Origin: Welwitschia mirabilis
Lineage: Eukaryota > Gnetophyta > Gnetopsida > Welwitschiales
Direction of reading: 5' to 3'
DNA length: 56,363 nucleotides
Assembly (NCBI GenBank): GCA_051453625.1
Contig: JBOZIK010000001.1
Location: 217,355,169-217,411,531 of the forward strand
Shown: in pieces, positions 1 to 12,462 of the stretch
How the letters are laid out: each line of letters opens with the position of its first letter
Position numbering within the stretch: position 1 is the first letter of the stretch
The notes under the pieces: generated by a model
What the model was told of the DNA's origin: nothing
What the model saw: the letters and a program-made list of their open reading frames with translations, nothing else
Databases searched by the model: none
Program-made: the position numbers and the translations under genes

Positions 1-3000
1 TAATTAAGAAATATTTCTAGTTTAAATGAATGTTAATCTCTCTAATTAAAACATCAAGTTTTGGCCTAGGATTTATAGATTTCATTTGTTACCATTCTTT
101 TCTAGAGTATGATTTTTATTACTTCATTTCAAAATAATAAGGCCTTTTTGTACCTATAGAACTTGTTTATGGATAAGTTCTTTCCTATTTTTTAACTTTT
201 AAGAAATCAATATTTTTTACTAGCCTTTAATGATGTGTGGTCTTTATCTAGTTTTTTGTTTTGTATTACTTCTTTTAAAATAAGGAAGAGAATAATTCAT
301 TTATAGACCTATTATTAATTTATATTATATTTCTCTAGGTTTTTCCTTTTTTCTTTTTTCTTGTGTTTATGTGTGTTTAATTATAGGAATATTTATGTTT
401 ATTCTAATTATTTTTTAATTCTTTAATGTAATTATATTTCTATTTTCTCATAAGAAACCTTTTCTAATGCAGCCATTAGTTTATTGAGTGTTCCAACCCA
501 TTTACTATATATATAGGAGGCTAGGTCTTTTTTAATCTAAAGTAAATAAACCAAGATATTATTTAAAATTAACCTTGTTAATGGAAACTTTAACATGATG
601 TCTAAAATAAAGCATGCCCTATTTTACATTGTAGGTAATTCAAGATTCACGATAGTTAACATATGAGACAATACTAACACTATTGAATTCTTACATTGTT
701 TTCAATTTCTCTCTATAATTCTAAGATCTTAGCATTTTATCATATGCTATTTGTTGCTTGTAGATTTGCTTTTTAAAGGTATTTCTACATCTTAAGCAAT
801 ATGCTACATAATAAGAATAAGAGATTTCATTCTTTAAAGAAATGCTTGCTTGGGCATGTAATGTAAGAATGTGTTTTCTAGAATTCTTGATGCAAATATT
901 TCTCCTTTTGTGGAATCTTAACCAAGAGAGAATTGAAACTTTTAAGACATTAGAATTGTAGAATGTTTCCTTTTAAAAGTCTTAGAGAAATAATTATTAA
1001 TTGGATACATAAATATAAACTAAAGCTAATCTATAAATGGTAAGATTAAAATCTAAGACTTTGACACTCTAGAAACTTATAAAAATAGATTGAATCAAAC
1101 AAAAGACTATGAAGGTCTAGTAACTTTTAAAACATAGTTGAACTAACTTTGCTATGTGTGAAGATCATTTGCAAGAATACTATAACGAAAGTTGTGAGTA
1201 TGCTTTGTTATATTAAAAAAAAACTTATTAAAACGCTTATAATAAAAGATTTGGAATACTAAGCTTGTTGGACCCATTATCATCACACTAAAGGTCATGA
1301 CCTATGTTGAAACTATACTTCATATTTATGCATTCACTCTTATCATTTCTCCTTAATTACATTAAAATTACTTTTTATTACTCGTAAATCACACAAGTTT
1401 TATCATTTCTTGAGATTTTCTTCTTTAATAATCCTCAATCCTCACACAAGATCTTTTCTGGCTTCTACTTCTTTAAATTTCTATAATTTTTCTTCATGTG
1501 CCTGCTACTTATTCAAATAATACTAGTGTTTAGTAGAGCTTTAATACTAGATATTAATCCATTACTATCACAGCAAAATCAATAAGTTAGATGGATTTGA
1601 GGCCTTTCATACTTACCCATTTACTCTTGTTTATACTAATCTCTTAACACTTTAAGGACATAATTGACAAACATTCAAATTTTAGGAAGTAAGATTCTAC
1701 ATTTATAGGATATTTGAAAATGTTAAGAAAAGTAGGCATTCATCTTATTAATTTACTCTTCCTATGATTTTGATGCTGTAACACAAGAATTCATGCATTA
1801 TCATCCTAATTTTAATGCTAAAATGATGTTATTTCATTATAATATTTCATTTTGTTTTATCTCATCTAATATTCTTGTGACTTTGTGGCATTATCTTGAA
1901 CATTTATCTAAGATTTAATTTAATTTAATAAATAAAATCCAAATAAGGTAGTTACATTACTATCTTATTTATGCACCTTAGGTTTTCATTAACTTGTCAA
2001 GTGATATTGAAAATATATGATTCTATTATTTGATTTAGTTAAGGTTATTATCATTTAAATACTCTTTTCCTTAATTGTCTCTATTCTTTCCAATTAGGAT
2101 CAATTACATTTAAGAGGACCTTTCCTATAATTAAAGCAAGATCTAATGATTGAAATCTAATAATAAAATGAAATTACTGTGATTTCAGTTCCTATCATTT
2201 TATTTGATTTTTGTAAATACTATTAAATAATCTAGGATGTTTCTTGGTGTTATTCTTTAGATATTCTTGACAAATTCTTAAGAAGATTTTTCTTCTTATT
2301 CTTTTGTATGAATTTCATACATCATCTTTTTTTTGTGAAGTCAACTTTTCTAATTTCATTTACACTTTTGATTTTTTTAATTTTTCCTATTATATTTTTT
2401 AAAAAGCATATAAAATTTTTATTTTTCATACTTTTATTGAAAAAGAAATATAGGACTAACATCATATTCTAAAGATAGAGTCATGTTCTTACAACTTTAT
2501 GGTTATTAGTTTAATTCTCTAAAAAGAGATCTTTTAAGATTTTAAAAAAATTTAAAAAAAGGGAATATTTATTTTTTGTGTGAGTGAATGAGAGTGTGTG
2601 TGTGGGGGAGGGGAATTGATTGCCTTTTTAAATACCTCCAATCATATGTATACTCCTTTTCTTGATAATATTAGTTAGTAGCTAAACTTAGTTCCTTATT
2701 GTATTCTTCTATAATATCATTCATAGATAAGGGTTTTCATTACATATTTACGTATCATCACCTCTTTGACCTATCTATTGTTGGTCTTTCCCCCATGACA
2801 ACCTATACATTCTTAACATAACCTCATTTACAGTTGAAGGTTTACTTTATTAATTTACATCTTAGCATATTTGTGACAGTTCTATTATTGACCTTGCTAC
2901 TCTAAAGAAGTGATGAAGTAGCCTTGATGTAACTATTCTTGATTCCAGTATTAGAAATTACTTCTATATTTTACATATTATTATTTACTAGAAACCTCAA

Positions 3001-5214
3001 TTCTATAGGTGCATTTCTTTAAGAATTTAATTAGACTATCCTCTTCAAGGTCAACTACAAGTAAGTTTACAAAAGCACCAAAGCCTTCTTGTTATGGAAT
3101 CTCAACATCTATTTCTATTATAGTTTCACTATAGCTAATATTTTTCTCATACTATCTTAATTTGCTTAGAATTTTTATCAAAGATGCTTATTTGAAGAAG
3201 TAGTTAGGTTCCTCTTTACTAAAATTAGCCTCATCTTTACTTCAATTATCTACCAATGATGATATTGCAATAGCAAGTTTATACACTTCTCTTAACATAT
3301 TAGTGTTGTAAGCTAAATAATCATTGAGGGTCTTACATAAGTTCTTAGAATTGATTCCAGTGGATTATTTATCTTACTTGTTGCTGAAATTCCTCTAAAT
3401 CTTAAGCTCTTCTAAATTTCTTTGAAAATGAACAAGTACCATATTACTTAATCACTACCTTCTCTTTTTTAACTATAATACTCTCTCAATTCTCTTAGTA
3501 GAATCTTTTGAAAAAATGTTATTGTAGTTCTTAAAATAGTTCTAAATCTCTACAGACATACTATTTTTTAAATTTTCATTTTTAACATTTGATATGACAT
3601 TTTACTTTTAAAATTTAAATTTTTCGATTTTGAATGTGTGTTAGCTTTTTAATATCATGTGCATTTATGATATTGTTACTTTATCATAGCATTTTCATTA
3701 ACCTTGCACACATGTGACTTCTAATAAACATTTAGCTCTTTATAATGTGCATGTAACATTTTGGTCATTGTTGAATATTTTTGTAATTTTAAAGCTTATT
3801 GAACATTTTTTGAGATACTATAAGCTCAACATTTACTTTTTTCTTTTATCACATTAACTTGGAATAGAAGGAAAGATGTACTTATACTTTGCTTTTTAAA
3901 TCACTTAAAGACTAATTTTAACTTCTAATTTATATAGATCAAGTTAAGTTTGGACATAAAGGACATTTGCTTAACTATGCAAAACTTAACTCTTTACTAT
4001 CATTAAGTCTTAGTTGGTGGTATGTGTAAGAAGCCTTATATGGATGGATATCCATGTTAGGATATGCTACTCTCTAAGCTTATTATATACTCTTTAACTA
4101 CCCTACCCATTTATTTTGAGACATATGTAGAGCCATTTGTCTCTTAATTACAATGAAAAAATCTCAGCCATTCCAATGTCTAAATTTCCCACATGCCTTT
4201 GCAACTAAAGGTGTATTGAATAGAAATTAAAGGCATGATGGTAGGAACTACTTAAAAATGATTATTAAGTTAAGAAGAAGATATAAGTATAATCACTTAA
4301 GAATTACAAATCTAAAGGTTTAAGTGTGTTATCAATATTGTATCCTATTCTTCTTTAAAAGGGATACATTATTGAGGCAACTAACACTAATTAATAACTT
4401 TGAAATCCTAATAATGTGTTTTATACATTGTCCTTTTATTTTTTAAGAGGTAAGGATTAAATCCTTAGAAATGACATGGTTATTATCTTGTTTGGAAGTA
4501 ACACATAAAACTAACAAATAATTTACTTAATTGCATTAACTATCTTAGATCCTTACATCTCATACACATAAGAATATGTAACAAAATTGTATTTGTTATT
4601 ATTTCATGCATGAAAACTTTTCACATTTTTAAGGATCATCTTGAGTAATTATCACACTATTGTTGTTTAGATAGATAACTTAAATTTTGGAGGTAAGTAA
4701 TATTCCTTTCAATTTGAGTAACTATTTTTTTTAATTTCATTATACATTAGGTTATTCAAATTTATAAAAATGAATAAGTTTTATTTATTTTATAACCTAT
4801 CATCCTTTGTGTTGTTATCTTTTTATTATAACCATAAAGAGAGGAAAGTTTTATATCTTCTTAGATTCTTTCACTCTTATGATAATGATTGAAATCATGA
4901 TACATACATGCATTAGTCTTTAGAATAACAAATTTAGAAAGGTTAATATAAAGTTTTTATACAATAGTATAGTTCTGTGGATTTGATAGTGATTTTTTTA
5001 ACTACAAACAAAAATAATTTTGTAGCTAAGACAAAGGAGATGCTTGTAATCTCATAATTAGCAAATTAACTAATATTATATATAAATATATCATGTCTTA
5101 AGATAAGAAGATTTTGGATAAAATAAAAGCAGATTGTTGCTAGACTTTTAACTTATGAAAGACTTATATGTAAAAAATAGTTTATAGCTACATAATACCA
5201 TAAACAATAGGCCC
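1..5214. repeat. ~9-kb tandem unit, copy 0 (partial, diverged)
   Basis: This block is a diverged, internally shortened copy of the unit that follows. The first bases align with about 5728 onward, and the stretch near 4021 aligns with about 10225, so the offset grows from about 5.73 to about 6.2 kb and this copy has lost material. It lacks the part corresponding to about 11470-14249. It joins the next copy at 5214/5215, where the sequence starting aaaattagtataacacc begins. I see no intact gene. It contains a small LTR-type element (1266-1690), a decayed minus-strand coding remnant (about 3175-3410) and an 11-bp GT run (2594-2604). The origin of the unit is not recognised. Confidence 0.7.
1266..1690 (-). 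mobile_element. TRIM-like LTR element remnant, copy 0
   Basis: Two related stretches start at 1266 (tgttggacccattatcatc) and about 1556 (attaatccattactatcac). They correspond to the paired terminal repeats seen better at 7018-7960 and 16007-16950. The spacing here is only about 290 bp, so the interior has been shortened. The primer-site-like sequence beside the right repeat has decayed. This copy is identified only by comparison with the other two. Confidence 0.4.
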
Positions 5215-7017
5215 AAAATTAGTATAACACCATCAAAGATAAATTCATGAAAGTGCATTTTAAGGTTAGAAAGTAGAGAGTTTAATGTGATGACCAATCA
5301 CAGGCTTTTTTGGTTAGTCATAAATGTTAAATATATGATTAAACAATATCTACAAAACTAATTTCATGTGTAGTAGCATAGTAATTTTAGTAACAATGTT
5401 AGCATAAAGAGATCAAGTAAAATTTATACATATTCATAGATTATGAATAAAAGCTAGATTGATTTAAACTTTGTAGGAAATCTTTCATTTAACGTATATT
5501 AATAGCAACTACAGAGATTAAATGTAACTGTGAATTTACTATTTAATTCACCCAAAGTGGTATGGTATGTGTTTTTACTTTTTTATGATGTTAAGTTATA
5601 AGATTACTTTGGAAATGTTATAAGAGCTATTATAAATTTTTTTAATCCATCGTTAAGCATAGTTAGAAGTAATTGAATAATCTATGTTATACATAATGAT
5701 ATCTATGCCTCTAATAAAGTCAGTAATGACTAATAAATATTTCTAATTTAAATGAGTCTTAGTCTCTCTCATTTGAGCATGAAGACATGATCCAAAATTG
5801 TCTAGATTTCATTGGATACTGCCCTTCCTTAGAGTGTGTTTTCTATTACTTCATTTTAAAGCAATCAAGCCTTCTTATGTCTATTGAATTAGTATATGAA
5901 TAAGTTCATTTCTATTTTTTACCTTTTAAGAAACTAAGAATTTTTACTAGAAATCAATGACATATCATCTTTATTTGGTTTTCCATTATGCTTTATTTGT
6001 CTTAAGATAAAGCGAAGCACAATTCATTTATAGACTTACTATTTCTTTATATTTGTTTATTCTATATTTTTTACTTTACTTTTTAATCCTTGTGTTTTTG
6101 GGTATTTGAATATAGAAAAATTTTACATTTATATTGTTATTTCTTAGTTCTTTGAAATAATTATCTCTCTATTTTCTCATAAGAAATCTTTCTAATGTAG
6201 CCATTACTTTATTGAATTATCAAATTTAATCACTATGTATATGGACAACTAGGTTTTTCATTTATTTAAGTAAAACAAACCATGATATTATCTCAAATAA
6301 ACCTTATTAATAAGAGTTTTATTGCAATGTATAAAATGAAACATGCTGATATATGACATAATAATAGAACTATTAAATTCTTACATTTTTTTCCTGTGTA
6401 ATTTTAAGATCACATTATTTTATAATAAACTATTTAATTCTTGTAAATTCAATTTTGAAAGAGATTTCTAAATCTTTAGCAATATGCTACATAGCAATGA
6501 GAAGAGATTTCATTCTTTAAATGAATGCTTTCTTACACATGTAATGTAATAACATCTATTGTAGGGTTCCTAGCATAATTCTTTTTCTGGTTTTAGAATC
6601 TTAACAAAGAGATTATTAAAAATTCTAAGGCATTAGAAGTGTAGAATTTTCCTTTTAAAAGCCCCACAATAATAAGTATCAATTGGATACATGGATATAG
6701 ACTAAAGCTAATCTAAGGCATTAGAAGTGTAAAATTTTTCTTTTAAAAGTTCCATAATAATAAGTATTAATTAGATACATGGATATATACTAAAGCTAAT
6801 CTACATATGTTAATATTAGAACATAAGAATTTGAAGCTTTAGCAATTTATAAACATAGATTGAATCAAATCCAAGACTTTGAAGATCTAATAACTTATAA
6901 ACATAGTTAAACTACCTTTACTATATGCAAGGGTCATTTGTAAGAATAATAAAATGAAAGTTATGAGTATGCCTTTTTTGATGCTTGAAATAAAATATTT
7001 GAAATGATGAGCTTATT

Positions 7018-7960
7018 TGCCCCATTACCATCACACCAAAACACATGACTTATGTAGAAACTAAAACCCTTTATATTTGTCCACTTGCTCTTATGTATAG
7101 TAATTTCTTAACGCTCTAAAATCAACTTCTACATATTCCCATTATTACATGTAAGAGAATCTAATTATTAATCCTAAAAGAACTCTTTTAATATCTCCCT
7201 CTTATGCACTAAAAATATTCACCCTCTTACACATAAATAAATATATTTTCTTACATATATTATAAGAATATAATTACCTTTTTTCCATAACAATAAGTAT
7301 CCTTATATGATGCTTCTACATCATATGCCTTCTCTTAAAAAATAAGCTTGTATTTCCAACCAAACATTACAAAAAAGGGCTTGTTCTTAAGTGAAAAGAA
7401 GTCATACTATAACATGAGTAGCCTCACTAAAGCATTTCAACTTCACATATGGACATAAGATCTTCCTATAAACTAGTGGATCCTTCTCTTTATTATGCAT
7501 TAGATCATCCATAGTTTATCCATATTTAATCATCTTCATGTTATTAAACATAAGAAAACTTTGTGCTTTCATGTCGTTTCTTCTTATTATGTCTTGAAGC
7601 ATGTTCTTCTACTTCCACATAAAACTTAAATAAGATTTTTCTTACTAGAGTGTGTCTTCTTTAGTAATTATTAGTTCTCGCACAAGATTGTTTCTTACTT
7701 ATTTTCTATTTCTTTACATGCTTGTAATTTTTCTTCATCTTTTTGCTAATAACTTAAATAATACTACTACTTAGTAAATCTTTGATACCAATTGTTGGGT
7801 CCATTACTAATAACACCAAAAGCCATGACTTAGATGGAACTGAAGCCCTTCATATTTATTAATTTAGTCTTACTTATACTAATTTGTTAATACTCTAAAG
7901 ACATAACTAACACACATCTCAATTATAGCAAACAAGATTCTAGATTTATACGAACTTTAA
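7018..7960 (-). mobile_element. TRIM-like miniature LTR element, copy 1
   Basis: Two direct repeats of about 130-175 bp lie about 775 bp apart, at about 7018-7190 and 7793-7960. The right repeat begins TGTTGG. Immediately to its left, tttgatacca (7781-7790) plus a 2-base spacer reads on the minus strand as TGGTATCAAAG, close to an initiator tRNA-Met primer-binding site (TGGTATCAGAG). A pyrimidine tract at 7193-7203 reads on the minus strand as a purine-rich PPT-like run. This order fits a minus-oriented miniature LTR retrotransposon with no coding capacity. The left repeat has lost its TGTTGG start (it reads ttgcccc), and the outer boundary on the right is uncertain. Confidence 0.5.
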
Positions 7961-9425
7961 AAATGTTAAAGAAAATTAGGCATTCATCTTATTAAGTTAT
8001 TCGTCCTATGAGTTTAATACCCAGACATGAGGAGTCATACATTATGGTCCTATTCTCAAGGATAGAATGATGTTGTTTGATCTTAGTATTTCATTTTATT
8101 TTAGCTCATTCAATATTTTTGTGATGTGTGGGATCATCTTGAACACCCATCTAAGATTCAGTTTAATTTAGTAAATAAAATCCAAATAAGATAGTTGCAT
8201 TTCTATCTTATTAATGTACCTCATGTTTTTATTAATGTTTTAATTAATCTTAAAAATATATGATTCTATTTTTTATTTTAATTTAGGTCTTTGTTAATTA
8301 AAGACTCTTTTCTTTTACTATTTATAGTTCTTTCTAATTAAGTTTAGTTCCATTCAAGAGGAACTTACCTACCAATTAAAGTAAGATCTAATGTTCGAAA
8401 CCTAATAAAAAAGTGAAATTACTTTTATTTTAGACTCTCTTGCTAAACTTTGTATTTGAAAATAGTATTAAAGAATTTAGTGTATCTCTTGATGTGATAC
8501 TTTAGAGCTTCTTTATGAATTCTTAAAAACATTTTTCTTGTTAGCCTTTTTCACACATTGCATGCAATTCTTTCCGATGAAATCAAACTTTGAAACTTCA
8601 TTTACACTTTGTTGTTTGATTTTTAAATTTTTATTATTACATTTTGTAAAAAGATTATAAAACATTTATATTTTACACTTCTATTAAAAAATAAATAAAG
8701 GACTAAAGTCCTATTCTGAAGGTAGAGTAATCTACCTATAAATTTATGGCTACTAGTTTAATTCTCTAGCAAGAGGTCTTTTAAGATTGAGAAAGGGACA
8801 TTTATAAAAGAAGAGAATATTTCATTAAAAAAATCTAGTTTATTTAAAACACTATTGTGGTTATAGGATTCCACCCTATGCTCCTTTTTGTTGGTTGCCT
8901 CTTCTAGCTACCTTCAACCTTGTGTCTTATCATCTACTCAATTATATCAAAGAGGCTGCTAACCTTGCCTTTCTATGTTATTCTTTCATAACTTGATTCA
9001 CAGGCAAGGGTTTTCATTTTAGGTATAAATCTTATCACCTATATAATAGATCTATCATTGGTCTTATGCATATCATAAACTACATGCCCCTATCATAACC
9101 ACATTTAGAGATGAGGTTTTACTTTGTTGATTTGCATCTTATCACATTTATGATAGATCTATTATTGATCTTAATTCTCTAAAATGATGATAAAATAGCC
9201 TTTATTTAGGTGTTTTTGTTAGTTATTTCTTTTATATTTCACATAGCCTTCTTTTTTAGAAACTTTAATTCTATAATTACTTTTATTTTGGAACTCAGTT
9301 AGACATTTCTCATTAAGGTCAAAGATAAATAAGTTCATAAAAAACATCTAACCATTTTTGTTCTATTGTATTAACATCTAATTCTAATGAATGTTTACTA
9401 TAGTCAATATTTTTCTCATAATATC

Positions 9426-9650
9426 TTAATTGCCTTGTCTTTTTATCATATACTCTTCTTTAAAGTAATGGTTAGGTTTCTCTTCACTATAATTAGACTC
9501 ATCTTCATCACAATCATTTACAAGAGATGGTGTAACATTAGCAAGTTTATAAAATTCTCCTAATGTATTAATGTTGCAAACCAAATAATTATTAAAGGTC
9601 TTAGATAATTCCTTGATATTGATTCTATTTAAACTATTTACTTTCCTCAT
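9426..9650 (-). pseudogene. decayed minus-strand coding remnant, 74-codon open stretch, not recognised
   Basis: A 74-codon open stretch reads leftward here and includes KELSKTFNNYL and an acidic part (DCDEDESNYSEE). The same frame can be followed in copy 2 (about 18395-18625) and, with more stops, in copy 0 (about 3175-3410). The acidic segment and the preceding NINTLGE segment persist between copies 1 and 2. That persistence suggests ancestral coding sequence inside the ~9-kb unit, perhaps from a transposable element, but I recognise no domain. The upstream and downstream frames are broken. It may alternatively be a chance frame. Confidence 0.3.
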
Positions 9651-11995
9651 CAGTAAATTTTTTTAAGATTTTATACTCTTTCAGATTTCCTTGAAAATGA
9701 ATAGGTATCATACCTCTTAAGTAGATTCATTACATAGCTTATTCATAATCATGTAAGATTAGTTACTTTATCATAGCATTTTTTTTACCTTGCACACATC
9801 TAACTATTATTAAGCATCTAGATCTTTCTTATGCGCATGAAACATTTTGCACATTGTTGAACATTCTTTTAATTTTTAAGAATTTTAAAAATATTTTAAA
9901 CTAATATGAGCTCAAGTTATCTTGAAATATGAATTAAAACATACTTGGATTTTGTTTTTAACTCACTTAAAGATCAATTTTAACTTCTACTATAGATAGA
10001 TCAAGTTTAGTTTAGAATGTTAGCAATATCCACTTGACTATGTCAAAACTCAACTCTTTTTTTCTTTGTTTTTTTTATTTTTCTTTTTCTTCCCCACCCC
10101 TCCCCCAAAATTTTAACTTGTATACTTAAGAAACCTAAAAGTTTTAATTTTTTTAAGGTTTAGAATTAAAAGCTACTCTCTTCTTAAATACATTCCACTC
10201 TTCATTAGCATTAAGTCTTATTTTGTGGTATGTAAAACAAGCCTTATATGAATAGAGATCCATGTTAGGCTATGTTACTATTTAAGCTTATTGTTTCCTC
10301 TTTAATCACCATAACTATCTATTTTAAGCCATATGAATAGCCATGTTTCTATGAAATGAAAATGTCTGAGGCATCCTAATGTCCAAATTTCCAATATAAA
10401 CTTTAGGAAGTAAGGGTTTGCTAAGTGAAAATTAGAGGAACAATGGTAGAACCTACTTAAATACCATTACTAAGTTAAGAGGAAGGCATTAGTGTAATCA
10501 TTTAAGATTTATAAATTCTAAGGTATATGTGTCTTATTAATACTATATCCTATTCTTCTTTAAAAGAGATATGTTATTGAGATAACTAAAACATGATAAA
10601 TAACTTTGAAATCCCACTTATGTAATATAAACCTCATCCTTTTATTTTATAAGAGGTAAGGGTTAACTCCTTAAAAGGGATATGGTTCATTATCTTTCTT
10701 AGAAATAATACATAAAAGTAATAAAACTTTGACTTAATTGAATTAAGTCTATTAGGTCATTGAATTAAAATATATCTTATACACATGAGGATATATAATC
10801 AAATTATATTTGTTCTTGCTTTAGACATGATAGTTTTGCACATTTTTAAAGATTATCTTGATTATTTATCACTTTTTTATAGCTTGAATAGGTTGCTTCA
10901 TTTTTGAATGTGAGTAATATTTCTTTTAGTTTGAGTAAACTATTTTTTTATCATCTTAATGTAGATTTGATAATTTTTCCTTTTTTTTCCTTTTTTGGAA
11001 CATGTAGGTTATTCAAATTTGTAGTTATGAATACGTTTTATTATAAATTAACTACATTTTCAAGTTTTCATCCTTTGTATTATTCTCTTTCTATTATGAT
11101 CATATAAAAGAGACAAAAGTTCCAGACCTTCATAGATTATTTCATTTTATGGTGATGATTAGAATCATGATAAACATATGCCTTAGTCTTTAGAATGACC
11201 AAACTTAGAAACATTAACATAAACATTTCATACAAATAGTGTAGATCTATGGATTTAAAAGTGACTTGTTTAACTAGAAACATGTACAATTTCAGAGCTA
11301 AGATGATGAAGATGCTTGTCAACTTATGATAGTAAATTAACTAACATTATGCATAAATTTATTACTTTTTAACATAAGAAGCCTACAGGTAGAAGTACAA
11401 TAAGTTATACTAATCTGACATTCTTATGAAAAACCTTCTATGCCAAAAATGATTTAGAGATAATCTCATTACAAGAATGAATATCTTGCATTATTGACAA
11501 GGTTAAATGTAATAATTAATTAAAAAAATGACTAATATCAAGGTAAAATTTATAGAATATTACCCACGAAAGTAAGTTTTTAATTACTATGTTAACTTGG
11601 TTAGATGTTATTTAAAGGATTCATCTTTATATGATTAAGCAACTATTAAAAATGAGATGTAATTCACTAAGGAAATATCTAATATGGATTTGATCCTAGT
11701 CTCATTTCACCAGCTTCTTCTTCTATATTGCTATTTTTAAAGTATTACATTTTCATAAATCAAAAATAAAAAGATCTTAAGGAAAGCCCCCTAATTTTAA
11801 TATTAATAGTGATGATAATAAGAAGAATTCTTAGAAATCATAAGATTATTCTCCTTATAAGTGACATAACTTACAAATAAAGACAAAATTAAACTAACAT
11901 AATCTTACTCTTAAATACAATAGTTATTCATGTTGTGAATGAGAAGGATCTATTAATGATTACTGTTAGTTTTCTTGAGATAAAATCAAGTTAAC

Positions 11996-12462
11996 TCCTA
12001 ATTTAGGTATAGTTACTAATGATTTCAATTATTATAACTCATGTAAATGCTATGTGTCTAATGCATTTTGTTTTTTTTTTTTAAATCATGATTTATGTAT
12101 GTGAGAACATATTCCTCATTATTAAACTTAGATTTTTAATACTTTTCCTATAAACCACATGATCATAATAATGATTACNNNNNNNNNNNNNNNNNNNNNN
12201 NNNNNNNNNNNNNNNNNNNNNNNNNNNNNNNNNNNNNNNNNNNNNNNNNNNNNNNNNNNNNNNNNNNNNNNNNNNNNNTCCTAATTTAGGTATAGTTACT
12301 AATGATTTCAATTATTATAACTCATGTAAATGCTATGTGTCTAATGCATTTTTTTTTTTTTTTTTTAAATCATGATTTATGTATGTGAGAACATATTCCT
12401 CATTATTAAACTTAGATTTTTAATACTTTTTCTATAAACCACATGATCATAATAATGATTAC
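11996..12462. repeat. gap-flanking duplication (probable assembly artefact)
   Basis: The 183 bases before the 100-N gap (11996-12178) are repeated almost perfectly after it (12279-12462). The differences I see are in the length and composition of a T-run and one C/T in cttttc/cttttt. The tandem sister copy has this segment once (about 21052-21235). The simplest reading is two contig ends that overlap but were not merged. Confidence 0.8.

Noticed and set aside
10904-11107. Phe/Ser/Leu-rich frames in the array (for example 10904-11107, 16518-16739, 17851-18054, 22677-22925)
   Set aside because: They are low-complexity translations of T-rich or A-rich DNA and are not preserved between the tandem copies.
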